DNA of 64,000 nt from Arthrinium phaeospermum. Its lineage: Eukaryota; Ascomycota; Sordariomycetes; Amphisphaeriales; Apiosporaceae. Location: positions 1,116,001 through 1,180,000 of the forward strand of contig QYRS01000006.1 of NCBI GenBank assembly GCA_006503535.1, written 5' to 3'. The stretch's first letter is position 1, and the number at the start of each line of letters is the position of its first letter. The translations under genes and the position numbers were made by a program. This document shows, one piece after another, positions 36,713 to 47,280 of this stretch. The notes beneath the pieces are model-generated. The model was given only the letters and a program-made list of their open reading frames with translations. It was not told where the DNA came from and ran no database searches.

Positions 36713-38916
36713 GGTGATTCAATCGCCTCGACTCGTGAGACCCGGTTTCTGGGTGGGGATTCGGATTCGGCAGTATTCGAGAAGCAATAACACCAGGGCA
36801 GACGATGCAGTAGTGGTCGCAGTAATAATAGGCTATAATATCAGGTGTTGCGCTTGAGATGTTTAAACGAAACACAAGATCCCGGAGGTTTGGGCATGAA
36901 TGGTTTCTTTCATGGGAGGTTGATTTTGTTCGTGTTGATTCACATGTCGTCATGTCGTCATTCAGCCCACCTGTCTTAGCGACGATTACCGGATTCGTCA
37001 ATCTGACGTTGGGGGCAGAGGCAGCCACCTAAGGTTAGCTGTGGCTTGTGCAGCCATTTTCGGAGGGCCCTCCCCGGTCGGGGCACTGTTTTTTTTTTTT
37101 TTGCCTTCCGCCTCACCACCCAGGCCACAATGTGCCACTTTGGATATCAAGGTCGCCGTATTTACTCGGGAGTCCAAGTCATATCTCACTCTTGCCTCTG
37201 ACAAAATTGCAATCATTCCCAAGTAATCATGCAACAAGGTAGCATGAGCAAACAATCATGCTTTAGCAAAATCCTTCTGATGACCAGATCATGCCTAGGT
37301 CACGCCTGGTCAGTTTCAAGTCCTGCAGGGCGATTCCTCCAGCCAACCGGTTCTGGTTCGAGTGTGAATGTTTCAATTGCCATGCAGACGTGACCCCAAC
37401 GTTACTGTCTTGCATGCGCGGTATGCGCGGTCACAGTAAGCGATCTTCCTGGCTAAATGTAGGATCACTGCAAGTTCCATCAAATTAGACTTCGGTGCTT
37501 TTTTGACAACGGCGAATGCGACGCAAATGCGACGCAAGACGGCGGGCGATGCAAGACAGACAGGTTTCCAAGCCGGAAGGCGGTTCCTTATCAGGCTTCT
37601 CCAATGCCAATTATCTCCGACCGTGAGCTTGCTTCTTCTCCCGTCTCGTCTCTGCCAATATGCAGCCGTTGGGATCATCGTACGAGATCTCATGTTCCAC
37701 CAATGGCAGTTGCACGTTGGTAGCTGATACCCGACGTCTTAAGCATAAGACGGCTGTTAAGACCAATGACAAGCGAATATAAGCTCGACAACGGTCTTCC
37801 ATGTTTCGTTTTAACAGGCAAGGCAATTAGTGCAGGCGGCCCCGCAGCTTCATCCCAACGTCCCTTTCGTCCAACCTCGAAGATCCCTGACAGGTACGCG
37901 CCTTGGCGGGGAGGGAGGCAAACAGGTCGAACCCCATCAGGATGGCGAGACGGCAGAAGCAACCAGAACAGTGATTGAAGACCTTCCTAAACCAGATGCA
38001 ATCAACGGGTATGCTTCAATGAGCTTCGAGCATCTATCTCTCCAGAGGCGATCGTCACTCGGCACATCGTCGGCGCCCTAGCTCCTGGAGCTTGGCGGGG
38101 CTTGGCTTTGAGCCGCAACGGGGTCACGATTGGCGGCATGAACATTGCCTGGAGCCCCTAATTAATTTCCCGTGGGCTGATAAGATCCGACTCCGACTGG
38201 CAAGCCAGGAGACCCAGAAGGGAACCGACTCTCCACAGATGATCGACAGCGTCTCTCGGCCCTGGTCAGCACTGCCGTCGATTGCCTCTCGAAACGGGCC
38301 AACCAGCGGCTGCGGCCTCCAGTGCCGAGCCAGAGCAATCACTCCCGAGAGGAGCCAACGTCTCCGGGTGCCAACGAATCAGAGGCTCGCCACCCATTCA
38401 GGCTACAGTTGAAACCATGGATCAGAAACTCGGTCATCGTTAATGCTTGGCCGTTTGCTGTGCATGATTGGCCAGTGTCACACTGCTAAGGCACTCCCTT
38501 AAAATCACCAAGTTTGGGAACATATTGCATCTGCACGGCGATATTGCCAGTTTACCGGCATAGCACCAATCGTGAGGCCCAATGACGCGGCGCGCATATG
38601 CTTGACTTACTATCATGACCAGGTGCCAGGTCTGCTGGCCCGGGATTGCGGAGCCATGTCTCGCCAGCATCGCATGCTTCCTGGAATGGAGTTGGAGCTG
38701 GAGCTGGAGCTGGGAGGGGAAGCTAGCTAGCCGTGAGCTTCGATGAGTATATGTAGTCTTGTTGGTTCCCCCGTGTTGAGCTTTTTGGATACCACAACCA
38801 GCATCACTCGTTGACATTCACACAGCTTCTTCGCCCATTCCAGTCCATTCTCTCTTCTATTATCTGCATTCGTTACGTCCAGGAGACCTTCATTCACTTC
38901 AACAAACTCATTCATC
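36713..38916. other. Intergenic region upstream of the subtilase gene
   Basis: About 2.2 kb without a supportable gene. It includes a 14-base T run around 37089-37102 and scattered short frames on both strands. The last 170 bases are the promoter of the subtilase, with a weak TATA-like GTATATG about 165 bases before its ATG. Confidence 0.5.
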
Positions 38917-40235
38917 ATGCGTACCACTACTTTGCTCGCCCTGCTGCCCCTGGCTATGGCTGCCCCTTCTACGAAGAGAGCCTCGCCCGCCCCCGTCATC
39001 AAGCCGAGAGGGGCCACTCTGGTCGAGAACAAGTACATCGTCAAGATGAAGAGCGGCGTCAAGTCCGAGGCCATGTCGTCGACCATGAGCACCTTTTCGG
39101 CCAACGCCGAGCATGTCTACAACACCGGCAGGTTCAACGGCTTCGCTTCGACTCTGACCGCCGAGGAGTTGGATACTCTTCGAAACGACGAGAGCGTGAG
39201 TGCCTTCCTTCCTCCCACACATGATCTCTATCAAGGTTCTAACCCGATCATTAGGTTGATTACATCGAACAAGACGCCATCATGACCATCAAGGCCACCC
39301 AGAGGAACGCTGACTGGGGTCTTGCCCGACTCTCGAGCAAGAAGGCTGGCAGCTCCACCTACACCTACGATGATAGCGCCGGCGAGGGAACCTGCGCGTA
39401 CATCGTCGACACCGGTATCGACATCAAGCACCCCGAGTTCGAGGGCCGGGCTGAGTGGCTGGCCAACTACGCCGACAAGAAGGACGAGGACGGACAGGGC
39501 CACGGCACCCACGTCGCCGGTACCATCGGCTCCAAGACGTACGGTGTGGCCAAGAAGACGAAGCTGTTCGCCGTCAAGGTTCTCGACTCGGACGGCTCTG
39601 GCACCAACTCTCAGGTCATCGCTGGTATGGACTTTGTCGTCACCGACGCCAAGGGCCAGCAGTGCCCCAAGGGTGTTGTCGTTAACATGTCTCTGGGCGG
39701 TACCGAGTCCAAGTCCGTGAACGCCGCCGCCGCCGACATCGTCGACGCCGGTATCTTCCTGGCCGTAGCCGCCGGCAACGAGGCCGCCGACGCCTCCACC
39801 TCGTCCCCGGCCTCCGAGGAGTCCGCCTGCACCGTCGGCGCCACCACCAAGGACGACGAGCTCGCCGAGTACTCCAACTTTGGCAAGCTGGTCGACATCC
39901 TGGCCCCGGGTACTGACATCAAGAGCACCTGGAAGGACGGCAAGACCAACACCATCTCGGGCACCTCCATGGCCTCTCCCCACATCGCCGGTCTCGCCGC
40001 CTACCTCCTCGGCCTCGGCACCGCCCCCACCGATCCTGTCGAGCTGTGCTCCTACATGGGCAAGACCGCCCTGTCCGGCGTCATCTCCCAGGTCCCCCGG
40101 AGCACCGTCAACCTGCTCGCCAACAACGGCGCCGACGGCGGCAACGGTACTTCGCGCGCCCCCTTCACCCGCCGATTCAACAGCCACCGCATGGCTCGCG
40201 CCGCCCTGCCCGTCAAGGTTCAGTCGGTGGTTTAA
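38917..40235 (+). CDS. Secreted subtilisin-like serine protease (proteinase K type, S8A), 419 aa
   Basis: Exon 1 is 38917-39195, intron 39196-39254 (GTGAGT donor, ATTAG acceptor, phase 0), exon 2 39255-40235. The signal peptide is about residues 1-16 (MRTTTLLALLPLAMAAP). An inhibitor-I9 propeptide follows (about 35-105, with KYIVKMKSG and GRFNGFASTL). The mature enzyme starts near Ala107 (ATQRNADWGLARLS). The triad is complete: Asp145 in VDTGID, His176 in GHGTHVAG and Ser331 in GTSMASPH, with the oxyanion Asn in AAGNE. Cys positions fit the two disulfides of proteinase K relatives. A 35-residue basic C-terminal extension after the usual end (GADGGNGTS onward, with two Arg-rich patches) is unusual. 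It should be an extracellular protease for nutrition or host tissue breakdown. Third positions are strongly GC-biased, suggesting high expression. Confidence 0.96.
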
Positions 40236-40938
40236 ACAGCATGTTCCAATATCTTCTTTCTCGTGGGACCCCGTGGGTTTCTGGTTAAAAAGAATGTTGT
40301 TACCTACTTTCTAGATTTGTAGTAGACCGTGAGTGTGGGATGGATGGCTGGGAAACTGGTTTGGGCCTGATACCCCCTTTTTGCTCTCAATGGGTTGCTC
40401 TACGATACTGCAGCCGGTTTGGCGCGTTTCTTCTTCTTCTTGTATAGATGTCTTCAATAACGAACTTACATATACATCATACTTACTGTTCTTGTGACTT
40501 TCGCACCGTGTAACATCCATGGTTGGTGCCAAGTATCGCCGACATAACGCTGTGGCTGAACAACATGTATCATCAATAATGGCATGATGTCAAATTAGCA
40601 ACTAGCTCGATGGTGCATTATAGAAGTGTATTGTCGATATCCTAACCACGATGAAGGTTACATCCAACTGCTCGTCATTCCCTTCAAGCAAATCATCGAC
40701 CATGTGGCCGACAATGGCTTGCTACTAGATCCATATCTCGGAAAGCTGCTCGATTACCGATGCACACTTGAGTTCATTGGCGCCATACACTGGGCCGACT
40801 TTGCATGTGCAAAATGTACGCATTGCCGCCCTTGTCTGATGGCAGGATTCATTTCATGGTTTTGCCCTCATTCCAGGAACAGACCATACTTCCGATACTG
40901 GAGGCGGCTGGATGGTGTCATCTGCGACAGTCACCCCC
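40236..40938. other. Intergenic region between convergent subtilase and 2EXR genes
   Basis: About 700 bases between convergent genes. An open plus frame at 40626-40982 (118 codons) has several Cys but no start context, family or splice support. I see nothing else. Confidence 0.5.
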
Positions 40939-41744
40939 CTAATTCGGAACCCTTAATGCTTCACAATCAGAGTGTAACTTAGGCCTTATGTCACGGTCTC
41001 CGAAGATCGTCCAGATGGACTCATAGAAGTCCTTCTCGACCTGGTTAGGAGTATGGCCCGCGTTGGCGAATCCGTCGCGTGTCCAGAACCAGTGGCGGTC
41101 TTTCACTTCATAAAGACTAGCATCCGGGACGACCCAAATGTCCGTGAGTCCCTGGTGTCGCCGGAGCGTATCTTGGTCGAACGGTCCCAGTTTCAGGATA
41201 TACGGGCCGATCGCGAGCTTCCGGGTCTGGAAGAACCAGTGGTCGTCGGCCAGAGGCGGGGGGTCCTGGCCCGCGGCGCAGGGCGACAAGAAGCCCAGGA
41301 AGTTCTTGGGAGCTGGGCCGGAATGGGTGAAGTAGAAGACGTCGCGGTCCAGCCGGGCGCGGAAGCGCGCGGGTCCCGGTCGTCGACCGTCGCCACACTG
41401 GGGCTCGCCGCGGGCGTCGATACATACGCGCGGGTGCAGCGGCAAGTCTACCCCGGTCAGGGGAGCCAGCGTCTTTGACATACTCTTCTTCTTGTGCTCA
41501 TCGTCAGTGCGGCTGTCATCGTCGGGGCGCGCACGCGATAGCTCTGGACACCCTCGAGGCTGTCGGGCGTGGTGTTGCCGGTGGTATGACGGCGACTGCG
41601 GCGACTGCGGCGAAGGCTACAGCGGGCGTAGGAGAACTCGTGCCAGATGACCGGGTCGACCTCGTCGTCGTACTTGGCCCAGATCATGTTCTGCAGCTCC
41701 GGGGGAAGCTTGGGGAAGAGGTGGAACTGGGTGAGCTGAGACAT
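40939..41744 (-). CDS. 2EXR-domain-like fungal protein, about 253 aa, two exons
   Basis: The N-terminus MSQLTQFHLFPKLPPELQNMIW is the opening of the fungal 2EXR/F-box-like family (Phe-x-x-Phe-x-x-Leu-Pro-x-Glu-Leu-x-x-x-Ile-Trp). The conserved continuation (FRARLDRDVFYF and further to EKDFYESIWTIFGDRD) lies in another frame. The best bridge is a 44-nt phase-0 intron, 41534-41491, with a GTGCGC donor, an ACTGAC branch point and a CACAAG acceptor. This gives exons 41744-41535 and 41490-40939. The middle (about 45-60) is unusually Arg/Ser-rich. The intron is very short and the donor is not ideal, so a sequencing indel or a decayed gene are alternatives. Family members are lineage-expanded in plant-associated fungi and have no known biochemical function. 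Confidence 0.6.
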
Positions 41745-42512
41745 GGTTGCTTACAGAGTTGAGCAAGGGCTGGTTGATAATGTGCAACTGATCACGCTGA
41801 GTGCCATATGATTAAAGACCATCCTTCGGCTGCGTTGATACAATTTATGGCAAGTAAAGTCCTTGTCTCCTAAGTAACGATACTGCTTCGAGGAAACCAG
41901 GCACTTCTAGGCCTAGATGAAGGAGCCATGGCAACTATCCTGAGTTGCTACACCCTGCAGCTGCCAACTCAGGCATCCATATCCCATTTAGAGTTACTCA
42001 TGATTGCAGCACCCGGTTGGCACTGCATCCCATGTTCCTGTGTTAGGCTCCCGATCGCGTATTGCTCACGGGATATGGTCTTGTTAGGTAGGCATGGTTC
42101 GATCCGCCCAAGGCCAGCAAGCGTGGATACAGAAAGTAGGAGCACACCCTTTTCCAACTATTTCCAAGGCAAACATGTTGAACGGCTGAACCGAGCAAGG
42201 ACAACTAACAAACGTACGGCAGCCAGCTAGGAGTGCGACCCTGGGCAATCAATGACTATTGACATCGGCAGCCAGCCCGTCTGTATCTTTACGACGGTTC
42301 ATGATCGTTCCGTTTAACCAGTACGGCGCCGGTGGTTTCCACACTTTCCTTCCAACGGCCGTGTGCCCTTATCCGTCCCCGGAAGCAGAGGTCAACTGCA
42401 CTTGCTGAAGGTGAGGTTGCTGGAAGTAATGCTCCGGAATACCAATGCAATCAGTTGAGTAGACCCACTGTTTGCCTTGACTAAGGCGAGATAAGATAAG
42501 ATCCCTTAGCGG
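41745..42512. other. Intergenic region left of tRNA-Asp
   Basis: About 770 bases with no supportable gene; the frames found are short and without domain. It ends at the palindrome pair next to the tRNA gene. Confidence 0.5.
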
Positions 42513-42559
42513 CCCGCAGATTTTAAATCTGCTAGTGAGCGCTAGCGCTCACTAGCGGG
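42513..42559. repeat. Pair of nested palindromes with CCCGC/GCGGG ends
   Basis: Bases 42531-42556 are a perfect 26-base palindrome centred on GCGCTAGCGC, with flanks CTAGTGA and TCACTAG. Immediately left, 42517-42533 is an inverted repeat of GCAGATTT around one central T. The whole unit is bounded by CCCGC at 42513-42517 and GCGGG at 42555-42559. It lies 65 bases before the tRNA-Asp. It could be a footprint of a terminal-inverted-repeat transposon inserted at a tRNA gene, or a cruciform-forming site. I cannot tell from one copy. Confidence 0.7.
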
Positions 42560-42623
42560 TGAAAATATCGTCGCATCGATATAAGAGCTTTTAGAGCGTG
42601 AATATCTCAACAACAACCACCAA

Positions 42624-42708
42624 TCTTTGGTAGTATAGTGGTCAGTATGCGAGCTTGTCATTGAACAATGAATCGCTCGAGACCGGGGTTCAATTCCCCG
42701 CCAGAGAG
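42624..42708 (+). tRNA. tRNA-Asp (anticodon GTC) with a 13-nt intron
   Basis: The acceptor stem TCTTTGG pairs with CCAGAGA (one G-U), followed by discriminator G at 42708. The D-arm contains AGTGGTCAG. The anticodon stem CGAGC pairs with GCTCG, and the loop has GTC at 42657-42659. The intron 42661-42673 sits one base 3' of the anticodon, the canonical place. The T-arm is CGGGG, TTCAATT, CCCCG. The internal A and B boxes (GTAGTATAGTGG, GGTTCAATTCC) serve Pol III. The intron breaks the loop in the genomic copy and must be removed by the tRNA splicing endonuclease. Confidence 0.93.
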
Positions 42709-42712
42709 ACTG

Positions 42713-42720
42713 TTTTTTTT
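42713..42720 (+). terminator. RNA polymerase III terminator of tRNA-Asp
   Basis: A run of eight T starts five bases after the discriminator base, the standard Pol III stop signal. Confidence 0.9.
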
Positions 42721-43490
42721 GCGCCTTTTGACGCCTTTTTGATGAGAAAACTGCCCATATCTTCTGGTATTGGCTTGATAGACGGTGTCCTACCTTTTCC
42801 CTGCAAATTTGTTTCCCCTCGTGAAGGCTGGTGTCCATTTTCCGCAGTGTTCAAGTCGAGCACTGGCCCAGTGGGAACATGCCCGGGACAATGTTCATTC
42901 GAGGATGATTCTATGTACGCAGTGTCAAAACCAGAACAGGGGTCAAAGCCAGAACAGGGCGCAAGCAACCTACGACCGACCCTGCTGGTCAACATTCATC
43001 TCCCCTTACCAGGTATTTTTATGAAAGTCACAGAGCGAGAAACATGCCATGGAGAATATTAAAGGGGTGAGTGTCGAAGAGCAGCAAGCGACACACGACG
43101 GAAATGATGTAAGCCCCGACGGTGATCGCCGCGCTGGTCATTCGACTCCAAGGGATGACCAAAACTCGTCAACGAGAGGATTGCTTACCTGATGGATACG
43201 CGTGCAATTTTGATTACTGCTTACGTAGCTACGGATGTATGCATTATCTACAAGTATTGATCGTGTCAAGGCAACAAATGGATATTACGAAACTGCTTCT
43301 CATGTTCACCAACCGCTGCAATGATACCAGCATGGTGATCCCGGTATCTTGATATGTAACGAGTATATTTAGTTGGCTTGATTACGTAGTCAGTGACCAT
43401 GCTACGGTAGCATGCGCAGATTTTGTTGCGTTCCATATGGACACCGGCGGCACCCGTACCAGGAAACCCTGGGATTCTCAAGGCCATCAT
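42721..43490. other. Intergenic region right of tRNA-Asp
   Basis: About 770 bases without a gene. A short direct repeat, an imperfect doubling of TCAAAACCAGAACAGGG, lies near 42926-42960. Open frames crossing the tRNA are chance. Confidence 0.5.
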
Positions 43491-45267
43491 CTAGTATTTG
43501 TAGCCCCCGGCCCTGGTCGCAAACAGCCCCAGGGGATCCATACCCTCCTGCAGCTCCTTGAACCGCGCATACCCGCGGTACGACCCCGTGACGTTCTGGT
43601 CGCCCGCGGCGTCGTTCATGAACAGCGGCATGTACGCGTCCCCCGGCAGCCCGGCCTGCGCGAGCCACGCCGGCATGCGGCTCTGCAGCCAGTCGGTCAT
43701 GTCGCGCGACAGGGCGTAGAGGGTCGCGTCGTCGCGCCCGTCGAGCCAGCCGCACTGCAGCTCCAGCACGAGCCGGTCCGGGTCGCCCGCCCGCAGGCCC
43801 ATGGCGTTGCCGCCGCGCGCCTCGCTCTGCTGGCCGACCAGGGAGGGGAGCGGCTGGAAGTCGGTCGAGCACTGCGCCGTCGGGTGGAGGATTGTCAGGT
43901 ACGCCGAGGAAATGTCGCGCCACTTGGCGGAGATTTCGGCATAAAGGCCTGGGTTGGTGGGGATGTAGGGGATGGTGAAGGTCTGTAAGTAGGGGGTCAG
44001 CTTCGCGCACATAGGAAAAGTCGACGCAATAAAGTGTGTGGTCTGGAATGCCGAAGCATATCCAGGTCATGTAGTGAAGGACAGGAGGGGAGGGTAATTG
44101 AAGATTTCAAACTCACCCTGAAAGATGTCCGCGCAACGGAGAGTTCGCTGAGATCCCCGTTCGCTTTGAGCAGCTGGGCGTAGCTCTGCGTCTTGGTCAG
44201 GTCGAGCAGCGGCGGGATGTCGAGAAACTCCTTCAGGGGCCCGCTCGTGGGCTTGTCCGGCCCTTCGGAGAAGTAGAACATGATGTTACCCGTGCCGTTG
44301 AGCGTGATGGCCAGGTCCGTAAAGATGACGGCGGACTTGGGGTCATCAGCGTTGGCGGGGACGAAGTTATGCAGCGCGGCGAAGAGGGCGTCCTTTTTCG
44401 AGGGGTCGTACAGCCGGGCGCCGCCCCAGACCTGGCCGATGGGGTGGGCTTCGATGGTGAACTGCGTTACGATGCCTTGGGGATGGTGTTAGTGGGGAGG
44501 CAATCTAATGCCGATACGGCAAAGCGTAAGTCTTACCGAACTGGCTTCCGCTGCCTTTCATCGCTACCGCCAGTTCAGGCTGGGCTTTGGCGTCGATATT
44601 GACGATGGAGCCATTGGGCATGACGGTTTCCCAACCAACAATGCTCTTGGGCAAACGTCAGTCTTATCGATTCGAAAGCCGTCAAAGAAGGCCAGCTTAC
44701 ATCGGCAGCCAGGCCATACTGCGCGCTCAAGAAGGACAAGCCACCCTGCAGCAAGAGCCCGCCCACACCCACGACCCCGAGCCGGCCGCCCACGACCGTG
44801 ACGCCCGACGGCTCGAGATCCCCCAAGACATCATTCCACTCCCCCGCGGGCTTGACGTGGGCGTAGCCCGTCTCGGCGTCATACGTGGCGCCGACCATCT
44901 CGTGCATGGCGATGAGCACGCCGTCATCAATACTGCTGTGGCCCGGGTTGGGGTCGTGGCCGCCGCTCTTGACGGTAAAGGGGACATCCGTACGGTTCGC
45001 GAGGACCCGGACGGCCGCCGCGACCTGCTCGGCGTCTTGCGGCGACACGATGCAGGCCGGGCGCAGGTCCCGCAGCGCCAGCGACCAGTACCGCTGCGTC
45101 TCGGCGATGTACGGCAGCTGCAGCGGGTAGGCGACGCGCCCCTGGGGGAGCTGGTCCGCGATCGCGTGGCAGGCCTGCACGGCGGACTCGCTGGGGGCCG
45201 CGTGCACCAGCAGGTGCTGCTGCTGGCACAGTGCAGCTGCTAGAAGGAGGGCGTTGCGGAGAGCCAT
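43491..45267 (-). CDS. Secreted FAD-linked oxidoreductase (berberine-bridge-enzyme-like), 508 aa
   Basis: Four exons: 45267-44701, 44645-44537, 44475-44117 and 43982-43491. The introns are 55, 62 and 134 nt with GT-AG ends and good branch points (ACTGAC, ACTAAC). An in-frame ATG at 45285 would add six residues. The signal peptide MALRNALLLAAALCQQQ precedes AAPSES. The FAD-binding PCMH domain (about 50-230) has VKSGGHDPNPGHSS, in which the His after Gly-Gly is the usual covalent flavin site, and VVGGRLGVVGVGGLLLQGG, the typical pyrophosphate loop. A substrate domain follows, and the BBE C-terminus contains the NVTGSYRGYARF region. Related enzymes oxidise sugars, nicotine-like amines or secondary-metabolite intermediates. 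No biosynthetic cluster genes lie beside it, so an extracellular carbohydrate or phenolic oxidase is equally possible. Confidence 0.92.
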
Positions 45268-46033
45268 GATGGTGGACGGAACCATATCAATTCGTACGAA
45301 ACTATGGGCCAGCTGGGGAACTTATCGATCTACAGGAACGCAATAACAGAAACATGACGGCATCAACCCATTTTTAATTCGATATTGACTGGCTCCTGCT
45401 CCCTCCCCTTTACAGCTTCATCCTTCCCGTTCTCACAAGAGTTGGCTCTACGCCGTTAACATACGATTAATAGACATGGTTGTATTAAGTACTAAAATAA
45501 CGCAATCTGGTTGGACGTGTTTGGTGGAAGGCCTGCACTAAACCGACCGGGCACGGCAAAAGGAAAAAAAAAGTGACCGGGCATGGTATACAAGAGGATT
45601 GGTTTATGTAGTTAGCACGTCGTGATATGTGTGCATAGAAAGCGCGGTGTCCGACAGCTATAACACAACGATCTGTGGTAGTCCAAGATCGGCCCCAGGG
45701 CATGCTCCGAGGTCCCATGTGAAAGAAGCTCCGGGGCGGTTCCGCGCAGGCCTCTCCACTTTGGACGGAAGGGGGGGATGCAGAAAGTGGTCTGTCTGGT
45801 GGACGTGGACGGGAAACAAACATGGAGGAGGGATGGGGACTCCATAGTTTCCTGGCCTGTTTCCCCCTTATGCGACATGGCCTGGGTTATATCATATCAG
45901 AATGACGATAAGTCACATTCCTAAGACTGTGACAAACTATATGTGGCCGGCGTTGCTTTTTGTTAATGCCGGCCCCACGCAAACGCTTTGCTTATCATGG
46001 AAAGACGAGAAACCAATCTGTTTCCTGTTGCTA

Positions 46034-46236
46034 CAGTTCGTGCTCACATTCCTTAACACCCTCGCCACCACACTAACTAAATAATAGTCCGATAGTGAGA
46101 GTTCACGCCGTCGTATACTTCAAATTTTTCTGGTCACTCCGCGAGTAACGTGTTCTTCGACGGTGTGAACTTTCATATTTAAGTATAGTGTGGAGCGGGA
46201 GCTAGAAGGGGTGTTAAGGAATGTGAGCACGAACTG
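46034..46236. mobile_element. MITE of Tc1/mariner type, 203 bp
   Basis: Terminal inverted repeats begin CAGTTCGTGCTCACATTCCT on both ends (46034-46061 and inverted 46209-46236), 28 bases without mismatch. A TA dinucleotide flanks each end (46032-46033 and 46237-46238), the target duplication of Tc1/mariner elements, and CAGT is a common end of that superfamily. The interior shows further imperfect inverted complementarity (AGTTCAC, CCGTCG at about 46101-46112 against about 46159-46172), so the whole element can fold back. It has no open frame and must be non-autonomous. The pre-insertion site would be GCTAGC. Confidence 0.82.
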
Positions 46237-47247
46237 TAGCAGCCAGGCGGCCCACTGCCCACTCCCCTGCCCAGGGCCTGGCAAACCTTAAGAACCGACG
46301 ACGAAAATCAGACGCTGCATGCGGCCAATATGGGCAGACGCCCCATCCCTCGTGCTACCTTGAACCGACAGCAATCAATCAAATGCATTTACTTTACCAG
46401 ACTTTCCAGATGCCAAGGTGATGGTGGACGCACAGATGGTGCGTTTGTGGGTTTTTCCTTACACACCTACCCAACAACTCGTTAGGTTAAGTAGATCAGA
46501 TAAAGTCAAAAGGAAGTCAACCGCCGCCCTGGGTCCTGCCTCCCCCGACCGACCGACGACACGACCTCGAAAACGTCCCTGCGCGGCAACGGGTCGTTGC
46601 CAAGGTTTTCGCGGACAGGAAGCGTTCGGAAATTAGATGACAAAAAGTAAACCGTCATGACAAACCTGTGATCGCTGTCATGTCATGGTGATGCGTTGCT
46701 GACAGACAGGGCAGGCAGAACCTCGGGAGGAGTAGGGACTCGGGAGGGTGCTCAGACGGGACCCTGTGCATTGTAAGGTGTGCCTAGACGGCGCGCTTTG
46801 ATGTCTACTTGACCCATGTGACTGCGATTCTGTCTCTTGTGACTTGCTCGGGGAGAAATCGTGGGAAAGAAAGCTCGAGGATGGATGGAGGGAATGCGCG
46901 GACAATGCTTGTCTTGCTTGGCTCGTCGGCCTTGGGAAACCTCGGGATTCAGAATCTCGGTTGGCCCGCGTGGACACGTTCTCTATCTCTCTCTACATAC
47001 GGATACAGTACATGGTCATCCTCCGAACTCCTCCATCCAACAGCATGCCTGCTGCACGTCGCTCGGAGTGTGACATAAAGCAACGGAGCTGACAGGGATG
47101 GGGATGCAGGAACAGCCGATAATTCCTTGACTGAACTGCACGTTTTTTCGGCCAAGTACGAATAACCCCCTTTACACCGCGTTCGCCCTCGGTTGCTAAT
47201 TAATTAATGGTGCATACGCCTACCTCAGCCAGAACGTGTGTACACAC

Positions 47248-47280
47248 ATGTATGTATGTATGTATGTATGTATGTATGTA
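47248..47280. repeat. TATG tetranucleotide microsatellite
   Basis: About eight uninterrupted copies of TATG (ATGT) in a gene-free region. Confidence 0.9.

Noticed and set aside
42655..43062. Plus-strand 135-codon open frame
   Set aside because: It begins inside the tRNA-Asp gene and crosses its Pol III terminator; the text matches no family.
45267..45285. ATG at 45285 as start of the FAD oxidase
   Set aside because: It is in frame and possible, but adds a polar VPSTI segment before the signal peptide. The ATG at 45267 gives a normal signal sequence.
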